A stretch of 64,000 nucleotides of DNA, taken from Oopsacas minuta (lineage: Eukaryota > Porifera > Hexactinellida > Lyssacinosida > Leucopsacidae). The position numbers and the translations under genes were made by a program. The stretch lies in contig JAKMXF010000310.1 of assembly GCA_024704765.1 (NCBI GenBank), positions 186,001 to 250,000 of the forward strand, read 5' to 3'. Below the pieces are notes generated by a model. It saw nothing but the letters and a program-made list of their open reading frames with translations, made no database searches and had not been told where the DNA came from. The first letter of the stretch is position 1; every line of letters starts with the position of its first letter. This document shows positions 54,275-64,000 of this stretch, piece after piece.

Positions 54275-55438
54275 CTAATTCAAGAAAGGTTCTCTTAGAT
54301 GTCTGTCTTGTTGAGATCTAAAACTTTTATAGCAGTTGATGTGACAAGAGTTCATTTCAGAGAATAAATAAGGTACAGTGAAGAGATTCAATACAAATAG
54401 AGAGACTTGAAAGATCAATAAAGGTACTTTCTCAAAAATATTTACGATATGAATAAGGTAATTCAATACATTGAAGTAGGATGAAGAGAGAAGGACATGT
54501 ATACAAATATCGTAAACCTGGAACAGTTCATTAGGATATAGAAATAATAGAAGTACAGCACAAGCGCGTGATATAGTGTATAAGCAGAATGAATTAACTA
54601 CTATATTATAGATTGAAGCGAACAATTTGAACTTTTTAAGACTTTTAGTATAAGATTTGAATAAGTAATGATCTTCTCCAAATGCTATTTTAGTGTCCAA
54701 TATTTTCCATTTAATAATACGAACAAGTTTAATTGAGTATTTGGCTGTAAGATATGATTGTAGTATAGCAACACTACTCTCAATAATATGGAATAATACA
54801 TACACTTCTATTCTCACAAGCAGTAACATCAGGATGATACTAGCAACAGATGACGTCAATAATAGAATCTTCTGTTCACGAGCTAAATCCACTGATTTCA
54901 ACGAGATATTATAACTTAGAGATTTCTTAGTTATCATTACATAGTATGACATCAGTGTGTAAACCAACGAGAATGTTAGGATCAGGGGAATACCGATACT
55001 AGCAAAAAGAACTCGAGCATTCTCATTCAGATACGAACCAAGGAAAGGGGTTACTACACTGATATTGCATTCATTTGTCATATTTCTAGAATGGTTCGGA
55101 ATTGTCTCATTATGAGAGACGGAATAATTGCCGATGTAACCAATACTGAATATTAATACCTCTGTGTAAGAGTTGAAAGAAAAGATACAAGATACAAACT
55201 CAAATAATACAATAGCAAATAGGAGAAGATACTTACGATATTCTACTTTAGAGTTAATTGCCTCTAAGATAGCATCTTGATTACATGAGAGTATACTGAA
55301 ATACTTAGCTTTCCTTCTGAATTGGATAGAACTGTTGAATAATACGATTACCCACAGAAGTAGTATTATTGATTGAATAGAGAATGTAATAGTAAAGATT
55401 GTAGAGAGTATTAAATAAATCAAACTGTAACCAAACAT
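54275..55438 (-). CDS. multi-pass membrane protein of unknown function
   Basis: This single exon encodes 387 residues. About seven to eight hydrophobic segments are visible, starting at residues 3-34, 69-88, 143-165, 191-215, about 265-300 and 330-360. A loop with several N-x-S/T sites (NYS, NET, NHS, NMT, NIS at about 105-130) and Cys residues would be extracellular. The number of helices would fit a receptor-like fold, but I see no DRY, NPxxY or other family motif, and do not assign it. The ATG at 55438 is the first in frame, and the length of the frame in AT-rich DNA argues that it is real. Confidence 0.6.
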   Translation of the reverse strand: MFGYSLIYLILSTIFTITFSIQSIILLLWVIVLFNSSIQFRRKAKYFSILSCNQDAILEAINSKVEYRKYLLLFAIVLFEFVSCIFSFNSYTEVLIFSIGYIGNYSVSHNETIPNHSRNMTNECNISVVTPFLGSYLNENARVLFASIGIPLILTFSLVYTLMSYYVMITKKSLSYNISLKSVDLAREQKILLLTSSVASIILMLLLVRIEVYVLFHIIESSVAILQSYLTAKYSIKLVRIIKWKILDTKIAFGEDHYLFKSYTKSLKKFKLFASIYNIVVNSFCLYTISRACAVLLLFLYPNELFQVYDICIHVLLSSSYFNVLNYLIHIVNIFEKVPLLIFQVSLFVLNLFTVPYLFSEMNSCHINCYKSFRSQQDRHLREPFLN

Positions 55439-55808
55439 TGCAGTTAAATATTGTAATATTTTTCACAATAAACATATTTGACAACAAAAACTTTTATACT
55501 TTTCTTGATAACTAGTTTGATTCGAAGAATACTTACTTATTGGAAGAATAATATCCTGATATGATTTTCAATACATCATTGAAATATGCACAAATATACT
55601 AATTAATTAGATTAAGTCATTATATTATACAAAGCATAAATCTATGCTAGGGTTAATTACTTCAATTTAAATCATAATTGTTACTATTACTATTACAAAA
55701 CTTATCTTTAAGAGAATTTATCTTCAACTAGATAAGTGGACCTACATGTGTACTTCATATAAGTATTGTAGCTGAACACTTTTAATAACACATACATTAC
55801 AAGGATAT
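55439..55808. other. intergenic region
   Basis: AT-rich. It is likely the promoter of the membrane-protein gene on one side and the 3' end of mL63 on the other. Nothing else is recognised. Confidence 0.35.
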
Positions 55809-56051
55809 TTAAGTGTCAGGTTTTTTCATCATAGTTCTCCTGTATAAACCGATTTTCTGCAACTCATGTGTTGTCAGGAAGGGTGTGTTAAGAAGCTCTA
55901 AATTAGTTCTCTTTCTTTCTTCAATCATTCTTTTAGTTGATAAGACTGTATTTGTTATTGGTTTTTTTCTTCGAACTTTTCCTGCCCATTGCCTACCTGG
56001 GACTCCTCTGCTCCTTGGGACTGCACGTAACAGAAGCAATGTTAACTGCAT
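55809..56051 (-). CDS. MRPL57: mitochondrial ribosomal protein mL63
   Basis: This single exon encodes 80 residues, shorter than the ~100-residue family. Its start MQLTLLLLRAVPRSRGVPGR contains the diagnostic GVPGRQWAGKVRRKK, matching the IPGRQWIGKHRRPR of animal mL63 (MRP63). The middle (STKRMIEERKRTNLELLNTP, then FLTTHELQ) has the order of the family's [22 protein letters not shown]. The basic N-terminus would suit mitochondrial import. mL63 is a small metazoan-specific protein of the large mitoribosomal subunit. It ends earlier than the vertebrate protein. Confidence 0.85.
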   Translation of the reverse strand: MQLTLLLLRAVPRSRGVPGRQWAGKVRRKKPITNTVLSTKRMIEERKRTNLELLNTPFLTTHELQKIGLYRRTMMKKPDT

Positions 56052-56624
56052 CGATTAGTGATAATATAACAAGCTCTGTGAACTATCCGGAATTAATATT
56101 TTGAAATATATCTATCAACTAAGTATGGTAAAATGTAAGTTATCTGCAATTCGCAAATAAAATTCCAAATTTTCTGGGATTAGTTGTATACCTTTCGTGT
56201 GGGTATTGTTCCAAATATTTGTGTAGTACAATTTAACCAAATCTTTGATGCTGGAACAGGTTAAGGTTCCACATGCGGAGTTACATTTTAAATAGCTCAT
56301 GTGGAGTCTAGAATCACTCAAACCCGAATGCGGAATGCCTCGATCCGCGGGCGGAGGCAACTTATTTAATACCTCCAATTTGGATAATATAGTAATCACG
56401 AGGCATAAAGTGCGGAGATTGACTATAATTCAATATGTAATACAAATACAAATAAGTAATAAGTATCAATTGAATAATAACATTCACACGGTGTAATTAA
56501 CAATGTAGAATAAGAATAGAAATTGTGTAAATACAAGTGAAATACAAATGATATACTTTACACCTGTTATATGTACGGTGCATATATATATATGTTTTCA
56601 AACATTTACAAACTCTTCAATAAA
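56052..56624. other. intergenic region
   Basis: The minus-strand open frame at 56115-56399 has no recognisable domain and may be chance. A (TA)n tract lies near 56581-56592. The rest is AT-rich DNA. Confidence 0.35.
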
Positions 56625-57674
56625 TCACCACACAATCGAATTATCTAAGCTGAAAGTTAGCAGAGACATCCTGTCAGGGTCTGTGAGAAAGATATGACCT
56701 TTTGTATCAATACATACATCCCATGGCTTATGGAAGGAGGTCTCTCTGTCACTAGGGTACACGAAACAGGAGGTGAGATTGTGATGGAAGCAGTAAATAG
56801 ATCCAGCTCCACCTCCACACACAAAAATATCTCCCTGTAATGTGACTGACAATCTTGATGAGTCTTTGAGCTCACCAGCCTCAATACAATGAGTACTGAA
56901 GCTAGCCTTTGGTTCTCCACTGAATGTGTATATATTAATAGAGGTTATTCCAGCATGCAGTACATACACATCTCTGTCTGGTCCCAAACAAACAGATCTA
57001 GGTTTCCTTAGCGTGCCTGGCATATTGTCAAACCAACCAATGAAATGTGAGTGAGCATAGTTCCGCAGGACCTGTACACGAGAGTTATCTCTCTCACATA
57101 CCAACAAATGGTCTCCATGAGTAGACAGGTCACTTGGACCTAGGAACTGATCCTTACTCCTCCCGCTTGAACCAATCGTCTTCTCTAACTTTCCTTCCTT
57201 GCTCAAGATGTATAGCACATCTTTATTGAAGATAGATATTACTATCTTATCTTTTAGTCTAGCTACACCACCTATTGATAAATCTGGAGATAGACTTCCG
57301 AAACTTTTTAAAGCTTTATCTTCATTTGAATCAACTATGCTGAAGGTCTTCTCAGAATCATCCGTCACTACAAGCAGCTCATTACCTGATTGGGAGTGTA
57401 GACATATTGGTTTAGAGGAAAATAGAGTTTCTCTGTCTGGCTTAATGGCTGATTTAGCGTCCAATACAAGTCTCCCTAGATGACGTAATACTTGTAGAAT
57501 AGATTTGTCAAATGCTATCCGGCACTGCACCTGCTCCTCCATATCAGTTGATTCGGCCAGTTTCCTTTCAATTCTATCCAGCTCTTCCATCAGTTCCTGC
57601 TTACGTTTCATTAGTACTTCAAACGCTTCATCGAAATGTTTGGTTAAGGATTCTCTAAGTTTGTTCATTCTCAT
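56625..57674 (-). CDS. coiled-coil plus NHL-repeat protein
   Basis: This single exon encodes 349 residues. Residues 1-80 form a coiled coil (LRESLTKHFDEAFEVLMKRK, then EELDRIERKL). Blades with the NHL pattern follow from about residue 85: KDKIVISIFNKDVLYILSKE, GDHLLVCERDNSRVQVLRN, DRDVYVLHAGITSINIYTF, QGDIFVCGGGAGSIYCF and KGHIFLTDPDRMSLLTF. It resembles the second half of TRIM-NHL proteins without RING and B-boxes, so it is unlikely to be an E3 by itself. The role is not known, and an upstream RING exon cannot be excluded. The ATG at 57674 begins MRMNKL; the second Met at 57668 is equally possible. Confidence 0.72.
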   Translation of the reverse strand: MRMNKLRESLTKHFDEAFEVLMKRKQELMEELDRIERKLAESTDMEEQVQCRIAFDKSILQVLRHLGRLVLDAKSAIKPDRETLFSSKPICLHSQSGNELLVVTDDSEKTFSIVDSNEDKALKSFGSLSPDLSIGGVARLKDKIVISIFNKDVLYILSKEGKLEKTIGSSGRSKDQFLGPSDLSTHGDHLLVCERDNSRVQVLRNYAHSHFIGWFDNMPGTLRKPRSVCLGPDRDVYVLHAGITSINIYTFSGEPKASFSTHCIEAGELKDSSRLSVTLQGDIFVCGGGAGSIYCFHHNLTSCFVYPSDRETSFHKPWDVCIDTKGHIFLTDPDRMSLLTFSLDNSIVW

Positions 57675-58300
57675 ACAAAACTAATTATAAGAATTGTAAT
57701 TGTGTATAATTAACCCTTTAACAAATGAACGTACGTACGCGTACTAGACATACTGATATTGTAATGGCGGTATTACTTAACACAATGTACGAGATGACGT
57801 GACATCTATCAAAATATAGGAATTTTCAATTTTTGCCATTTTGCGAATTGGAGAGAAATAATATTCAGTAGATTCATGGACTACGTACTACTGAGAATTT
57901 GCATAACTTGAAGCAGTCAATTGATCCACTCTAGATCTAGCTTATACAATGAAACTCAGCTGATTCTGTATTAGCAAAGGGTAATAAATTTAAACTGATC
58001 TATTCTCTAACCCTCCTCCTTCAAACATTTACTGAGTACTATCCTTTGTATACAGTCAACCTCCGTTAACTTAAACATTCGCTATCTCGAACATATCCTC
58101 CACTGAGTGTTCGAGTTCCCAGATATTAATTGTGTTCCAATTATCTCTCCCAAAATATGGAATAATAATCATCTAAATAGATATTCCTGAGAACAAAAAT
58201 TACAACATACATATAATACTACTAGTTTGAGCTATTATGAATACATACACAACAAGCTAGTTAGCTAGTCTATTGAGAATAAACTCATACACAACCTGTA
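57675..58300. other. intergenic with Tigger-like fragment
   Basis: At 58051 ATACAGTCAACCTCCGTTAA starts a Tigger/pogo-like MITE whose other end was not found. No gene is seen. Confidence 0.4.
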
Positions 58301-59359
58301 TTATAATATTGGTATGTAATTATGTATCTTAGCACGATGTTGCTGAGAAATACACTCAGATATCCACACAATATTCCTCTGCTCTTGTTCCTTCATCCTT
58401 ACGAAGGAATAGAATACTCCAAAGTGGAATTGCTGCATGAATGAGATTTTGTGAAGTTCCATTTCGAACTCGAAGAACTTGTCTTCGAGTGTCTTACCGT
58501 CTGGACCTCCTACCCCGTCAAATATCTTCCTGTAGTCTGAGTAGTAGGCTGCAACCTGTCTCACCTGGTCCTGATCATCTGCCTCTGATAACTTAGCCAA
58601 ACCTTCAGGATACAGATGTCCACACTTGGGATAGAGATTCTTCCTATCATCCTTACTCAGTTCTGTACCAAATGAATTTATGGTTATCATGAATGCACGT
58701 CTGTCTGCTTCAAATTTCAGTATTCTCCCCATCACCTCAGCAGTAGACCCTCCTATCTCCTGGCAATAGTCATAGAAACTCTGTAAATAAGCTTTATATA
58801 GAGTATTCCTGATAACTTCAATGTTCATCTCATCCAAGTCTTGCTCGCTTAGACAATCCTTAAAGTATGGTCCGAGAGGACTATCCACCAAAACTGCATT
58901 GTATAGATCAGCTGTGTTGGCTACAATAGCTATTGTTGGTAACTCCTCGAAGCTGCCTAACGGATGACACTTAGGCATGAGCTCATCAAGACTACGAGCA
59001 TGTAATGTACCAGAAATCAACAGGATTATATTATCTATCATGTAGCTATAGGTGATATAGTCTAGGAACTTAGTGAGAGGATTCATAGAGTGATTCTGCA
59101 AGTGAGTAAACTCTATTATTAGTCTCTCTCTCAAACGATCGTCTAACGTGCTTACAGCTATAGGGGATGGCTCGTTCTGCAAGAAGTTACCATAGTCAGT
59201 TCCTTGCAGGTGTAGTTTGAGGTCCTCTAGAGTTTCGCACTGGGTTAGATTTGTGTAGTCGAATTCTTTCAGTAATCCAGACTTGAAGCCCCTGACCAGA
59301 CCCTCTAAGTAGCCATGGTCTACGTTGAACAGTAAATCAGTACTTGCCATCATCGACAT
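58301..59359 (-). CDS. ATP6V0D1: V-type proton ATPase subunit d
   Basis: This single exon encodes 352 residues (human 351). Subunit d is the soluble cap of the membrane Vo rotor, linking the c-ring to the central stalk in lysosomal and endosomal membranes. Long identical blocks are visible: [18 protein letters not shown] (about 12-29), [90 protein letters not shown], the LYPEGLAKL segment and the end [14 protein letters not shown]. The first Met in this frame that fits the family start (MSxxxxLxFNVD) is at 59359. Upstream in-frame codons have no ATG. The single exon is unusual for this gene in animals. Confidence 0.96.
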   Translation of the reverse strand: MSMMASTDLLFNVDHGYLEGLVRGFKSGLLKEFDYTNLTQCETLEDLKLHLQGTDYGNFLQNEPSPIAVSTLDDRLRERLIIEFTHLQNHSMNPLTKFLDYITYSYMIDNIILLISGTLHARSLDELMPKCHPLGSFEELPTIAIVANTADLYNAVLVDSPLGPYFKDCLSEQDLDEMNIEVIRNTLYKAYLQSFYDYCQEIGGSTAEVMGRILKFEADRRAFMITINSFGTELSKDDRKNLYPKCGHLYPEGLAKLSEADDQDQVRQVAAYYSDYRKIFDGVGGPDGKTLEDKFFEFEMELHKISFMQQFHFGVFYSFVRMKEQEQRNIVWISECISQQHRAKIHNYIPIL

Positions 59360-59834
59360 TTTATTGGCTAAACAATTCACCAAAATATTATTAGAATTTA
59401 GAAACTTAAATTTAAATACAAATCAGGTGAGGAATGTATTAAATCTTTAATTTAAAGCCCAGAGAGTTGTGCAGTGACAGACACATAATACGAAGACATT
59501 TCTCTAGCTGTATAACGAGAATAAAGTGATATTTATTCTCGTATATACGTATATCAATTGAGGATAGGCTATCACCTGACAAGCTACGTTATGTGTAATA
59601 CGTAAAGTAGAAATAAGCTACTTGGAAACAGTGCATGAAGCTATCATAGAACTTGAGCATATTATTGGATGATACAAGTAGTGGAAGGATGCCTATTGAC
59701 AATTGTAATTGAATGAACACTAAGACAGCCTGCATTATAGAAGGGGTATGGCCTCTTGTGTTGTTGAATAGGGTTCCATCATTCAGTAGCTAATGGCACA
59801 AACTCCAATAGCTTTACTCATTTCTTCCAACCAC
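59360..59834. other. intergenic region
   Basis: Probably the promoter of the V-ATPase subunit gene. Nothing else is recognised. Confidence 0.35.
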
Positions 59835-60415
59835 TCAATTGGATATGATAACACAAAAACTTAGAAATATTTGCTTTACCGATTGAGCTAAGAATAATGT
59901 GTCAATACCACTTCCAATACTGTATATTTGTTCCGCACCGATGCACAACCTTATGTAGTCGATCCCTATCAGGCTCCTGCTATTTAAATAGATCCACGCC
60001 CCGTTTCTGAACTCCTCAAAAAAAGGATCCCGAGTCGGATCGTACGATCTTTGAAAGAAAGTTCCAGGTACACGAACATGATACATAACTATACTTTCAG
60101 TACACAATTGAGCATTCATATTTAAATTCTCGTTCGGGTTAATTAACCAGACAGGCCAGTTAAAATGTATGTTACCACTTTTAGAAATGATCCCGCCCAT
60201 GTTTAAAATAAGATCTTGTACACAAGGTATAGATTAAAGTCATGGTTAGGTAACGGGATGGAGGTTGCGCCCGGATTGAGCGAGAAAAATGGGAAATCTA
60301 CTGATATCCTCGTACTGTACGTGTAAATGTCATCAACGAGATGATTAGCGACTTTTACCAGTGGCGGCATGCCCTGCGTGTTTGGCCACGTGTAGTAAAC
60401 GGTAGTTATCCCCAC
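59835..60415 (-). pseudogene. unrecognised protein, one frame break
   Basis: Two reading blocks adjoin on the minus strand: 60415-60203 and 60200-59835. They fit as one protein of about 190 residues if a one-base shift is allowed near 60225 (NHDFNLYLV, then QDLILNMGGIISK). The text is rich in aromatic and Pro residues (YYTWPNTQGMPP, FNWPVWLINPNENL, VRVPGTFFQRSYDPTRDPFF), with no signal peptide or membrane segment. I do not recognise the family. It lacks a clear start, and a stop codon lies just upstream. It may be a frame-shifted gene or one exon of a larger one. Confidence 0.4.
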
Positions 60416-61133
60416 AAAATAACAGTATACTTATACAAATACACCTACTACTATGAAACAAGTTGTTTAGAACTTTGATCTAGAGCAATGCAAGGAATTA
60501 TCTAGGACGCAGGACACCCCCCTAGGCGTATAATTTTAGGCAATATTATATTTAGGAGCGTGAAAATTGAGAATATTTCCCTATAGTAACACTAATTTCC
60601 TGGTTTAGGCGTATGAAAACTTGAGAGGAGAGCTAGGAGCATACTTCGATGACCGGTATAATCATCTCCCTGATGCAATGAGTGTAGAATTACCATGTTT
60701 AATCCTATAGACGGATAGTATTTCGTTCCAGTTGTCACAATAATTATGGCTAAAATAGCTTACAATTCAACTACAGAGTAACCTCGTATCTGAGCAGTAA
60801 ATTATCAGAATTTTATAGAGTTAGTCCAGATAAATAAGTTTACACTGTATATACAATTCTAAACTAATCAATGGTTTGTCATTATATTAATTAAGGATTC
60901 TCATATTAAACACAATTAACAACAATCACACGAAAAACCACACATAATTGAAAAGAAACGCTGCAATAAGTAGTATAAAGATGTAGATGTAAATGTATAA
61001 TATCGAAGTGCGAGAACAAGCTTTGCAAAAATATACAAGCATTTTATACAATAAAAGTGCCTTGTTACATCTACAGGTAAATGCTCCGGCAATATCTACA
61101 AGATGCTGAGCTTACTATTCACAGGGAGAGCAG
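60416..61133. other. intergenic region
   Basis: No gene is seen. It should hold the 3' untranslated region of the multi-exon gene to its right. Confidence 0.35.
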
Positions 61134-63380
61134 CTACACTTCTGTACAGCATGTAGTGCTTGTGCGGACTGACAGAGGGAAAGTTCTTGTTATTGAAATT
61201 CTCTTTATCTGAACCTGTTTCAAATTGACGGGGGAAGTCTGAGTCCCGGTCTCTCTGAGGAGAGGAGGAGGGAAGGATACAGTGAGTGAGTGTGAGCTGC
61301 TTGAAGCAGAGAGAGCTCCAAGAGAACATGAGCTTACACTCGAACTAGATCTGTTATCCACACCATCTGAACCTATTATAATACAGGGCATTCAATAAGT
61401 ACTAATCACTCCAAAAGTTTATGGTATGCAGACAATTGAATGCGTCATTATTACTATAGTTAGGTGAACCACATTTCTACTCTTGATTAATTTTAGTTTA
61501 GCTCTATCTTTGTGTTAGTTACATAGATTTACCATGGTTCATTCTTACTATTGAGTTTTTCATGGCTTCTGTGCGAAGAAACCTAGATATTTACGAGCGA
61601 GCCGATCCCAGGAGACTATTTGAAATTGTGACGGGAGATGAAACGTGGATACCACTCAGTCCACAAGTACTCGTGGATTGAAATTCTTCACGAAAATGCC
61701 AGGCCGCATAAAACTTTGGCTGTAAGACAAAAATTAAAGGTATGCGGATGGAAGAGGTCCTACACCCTCCTTACTCACCAGATATAGCGCCGTGTGATTT
61801 CTGACTGTTTCGCAATTTGAAAGACCACATTTCTGGATATGATTTGAGGATCGAGTCAGCCTCGGACGAGCTATTTATCATTACCTCTGACATACCCAAA
61901 GAAGAGTACAAAATGACATTTGAAAATTGGATTAAGAGGTTGAATTCAGTTGTCGAGTATGGAGGAGACTATTTCGACGAGTAATTCTTATGGATAGTGA
62001 TGAGTATTTATTGAATACTCCGGTATAATCAGTAATATTAAATATGTGAAGTAAGATAGACAGAATGTTTGAACATACTTCTCTTAGCTGGCTTCTTTAG
62101 AATAGATTTCAGAGGTTTGTTTGGAGATTTCTTAGGAGTTTTCTGAACAACATCAGTGCTTACTTGGATATACTGATTCAACTGAACCTGTAAAGTACAT
62201 TATTATTATTAGATAGCTAATTAATAAAATACGAATACTAATTCGAGGATGTCCGTTTGTGAAATTCGCCTATTTATTAGCCAAAGTTTAATACAGTTAC
62301 AAACCTTAGTTTTCTTCTCTGCATCATCAGGTATAGGACTGGGAGGTTGAGCAGATATCTTCTTAAGTATAAACATTCTATACAGATCCCTCCATCGCGC
62401 AGCATATCTCTTCCTTGTACTCCTGAATAATAAGAAATAAATCATATCATGATTGAGTAAAGTACAGTATAGCTAATTGCTTCTGTTTGGGGAATTCGAA
62501 AGGTGATTTTCTGGAGACGTAGTTTCACGAAAGTGATATTATATTACTTATTTGCAAACAGTGTAAACGAACTGAAGACTAGTGCCAAGAATATCCCACT
62601 GCAACAACTCAAATTGTGCGTCAAATATGCTGTAATCACACCTTGTATTTGTTTGCAAATAAAGAATTTAAGCGATATAAGAGGGTTAGTAACCAGAGTT
62701 TCCTTTAAGGGGGGGGCTCCCCCTTGCCAAAATGTCTGGATGGAAGACTAGTTAGCGATACAAATATCGATAATGTCCCTGTGTAAGTATCAACGAGAGC
62801 TCATATATACAGTATTTAGATAAACAAACTTCAATTGATGCATAATCTGATCATCCCATTCAAGAGGAGGGTCATCAATAACAGAGGATAATCTAGTAGT
62901 AGCACTGCAACACAGAGTAAGAGCAATAGCTATGTCATCTGTACAGGCAGACATGTTGAAATCTTCCTGAGCTTTCAAACACGTAGCACTATAGATAAAG
63001 TGTGTAATAGTTGTTCATAGCTACGAAGATGTGTAGGAACGTATAGATAAATCTCTACGTATAAACGACTTCAGTTATACAATAATTGTGCTAAAATTAA
63101 TTGAATCCAAATACCAACTACAGTAAATAGTTCTAAGCAACATTGGAACGAAGGATATTCCCCAACATATCAAATAAATAATTACGTTAACTTTTGGTAC
63201 TAGAACTATCATAATGTCAATTATGTAATTGACATCATAGAAATTAACTAACCTCGCTATTTCCCTTATTTCACGCGCCTCAATTGTCGAGTGATAGTTT
63301 TGATTTTGTATGTAGTTGTGCATTGAGGAACTTTTAGAATTTCTCATACCGTTTAGAGGTGGAGTAGTAGGAGCTAATTG
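61134..63380 (-). CDS. multi-exon gene of unknown product, 5' part incomplete
   Basis: At least four exons can be joined on the minus strand. Exon 62966-62830 reads CTDDIAIALTLCCSATTRLS...WDDQIMHQLK. Exon 62422-62305 reads STRKRYAARWRDLYRMFILK...DDAEKKTK. Exon 62187 to about 62080 reads VQLNQYIQV...KSILKKPAKR. The terminal exon 61372-61134 is Ser-rich (SDGVDNRSSSSVSS...GTQTSPVNL, ending TCCTEV). All four joins use GT-AG and keep phase. A further exon near 63378-63245 (APTTPPLNGMRNSK...EIREIAR) ends at GTTAGT, but its phase does not meet the next exon, so one may be missing. The gene may extend past the right edge. The product is basic, with no domain I recognise. The 3' exon boundary at 62080 may be off by a base or two. 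Confidence 0.55.
61562..61984 (+). pseudogene. mariner transposase remnant, internally deleted, in an intron
   Basis: Read with frame breaks, the plus strand gives RRLFEIVTGDETWI (first catalytic Asp), HENARPHKTLAVRQKLK, LHPPYSPDIAPCDF (catalytic region), NLKDHISGYD, and the C-terminal end KRLNSVVEYGGDYFDE followed by TAA. The N-terminal part before the first Asp is only about 25 residues and most of the region between TGDETW and HENA is missing. Several stops interrupt it. It lies in the last intron of the gene above, in the opposite orientation. It is not a close copy of the mariner at 47379-48645. Confidence 0.82.
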
Positions 63381-64000
63381 AATATAAAAGTATTTCTATA
63401 GTAATATCGTGATAGCTGTGAATATTTATAATTGAGATTGATTCCGAATAATCATATGTTTGTTACTCGTACTTACATCTGTATTGTCAGATAGACAATA
63501 GGATATTGGTATTCAAAGGATACCGAGATTATTAGGAGGATGATAAAAGAAATGAGATAAGCTATACTACACTATACATAACAGGGTCTGTCTAGAATAT
63601 ACTCATTTGTTTACATGAATGATAAGTCTATGAGGTGCAGAATAACTAAATAGTAATTTGAGATTAATTACTAGTTCAGGAGCGACTGTAAATTATACTC
63701 TGTACATTATGTAATACAGTGAAACTGCCGTCATAGAACACCTCGCAATAGTGTACACTAATTTCCGGTACCAAATTTATCAGCACATCAAATAATATTA
63801 GGAAGAAACCTGTCTTTAATGAACACCTCTTATTAGTGATTACATGAATATAAGTAAAAACTGTATACCTGGTGTCTAGATTATGAAATCATAGTAAAAT
63901 GTGTTTTCAGTTACTTTAATACTTACAAGAGCGGACCTTCGAATTTTGTACTTCTTATTCAGAGTACGTATTAACCGGAGCAATGTCAATTGAATAACCA
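63381..64000. other. right edge of window
   Basis: Probably intron or 5' region of the preceding gene. At 63714 TACAGTGAAACTGCCGTCAT starts a Tigger/pogo-like fragment, and 63935-63985 resembles the interior of the MITE at 51829 (TTATTCAGAGTACGTATTAA). No further exon is certain. Confidence 0.35.

Noticed and set aside
56115-56399. 94-codon minus-strand frame
   Set aside because: No recognisable domain; composition does not distinguish it from chance in AT-rich DNA.

Overview
This is an AT-rich stretch of an animal (metazoan) nuclear genome. The gene content is metazoan: a PSMC6 proteasome ATPase, a three-MBT-repeat + SAM Polycomb-type protein, a TRAF-like adaptor, an ER-anchored CREB3-type bZIP, wolframin, CDK7, THAP proteins, an OATP (SLCO) carrier, NHL-repeat proteins, V-ATPase subunit d, mitochondrial mL63 and a decayed laminin-type sequence. 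Many genes are single-exon or have few, mostly short GT-AG introns. I infer an early-branching animal with a compact, intron-poor genome (a sponge would fit), but nothing here proves the phylum.

Layout. 1-8.5 kb: hAT debris, a peptide-transporter-like SLC15 gene (+), a Helitron-like repeat and PSMC6 (-, four exons). 8.5-18.6 kb: mostly repeats, then the MBT/SAM gene (-, three exons, with a 2.4 kb first intron). 18.6-27 kb: intergenic DNA holding the most notable object, a 2,970-bp RAG1/Transib-type DNA transposon at 22016-24985. 27-37.6 kb: a dense block with a TRAF-like adaptor (-), a vWA protein (+), a CREB3-like bZIP (-), an LRRC58-like protein (-) and wolframin (-). 38-40 kb: a laminin-type pseudogene and a GATC-rich MITE, then CDK7 (-). 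41-43.3 kb: two THAP genes (-). 45-49.6 kb: an OATP transporter (+), a dead mariner carrying a nested MITE, and an NHL-repeat protein (+). 50-54 kb: a 20-bp satellite, a broken Ulp1-like cysteine protease and several MITEs. 54-64 kb: a multi-pass membrane protein, mL63, an NHL/coiled-coil protein, V-ATPase d, a frame-broken unknown gene and a multi-exon unknown gene running off the right edge, all on the minus strand, with a second dead mariner in an intron of the last one.

The genes are not an operon-like system. Most are unrelated housekeeping or signalling genes. The one local theme is that the CREB3-like factor and wolframin, both ER-stress proteins in other animals, lie about 2.5 kb apart.

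Main discovery. The element at 22016-24985 has a 5-bp target duplication (CAGGG), termini that begin with the exact V(D)J heptamer CACAGTG, and a transposase in which all three RAG1 catalytic acidic residues and the four RAG1 zinc ligands (C-x2-C and H-x4-H) can be placed. A shared 9-bp motif lies 10 bp from the heptamer at one end and 20 bp at the other, which resembles the 12/23 asymmetry of RSSs. No RAG2-like gene is present. The coding region has two frame breaks, so this copy is probably inactive unless they are introns.
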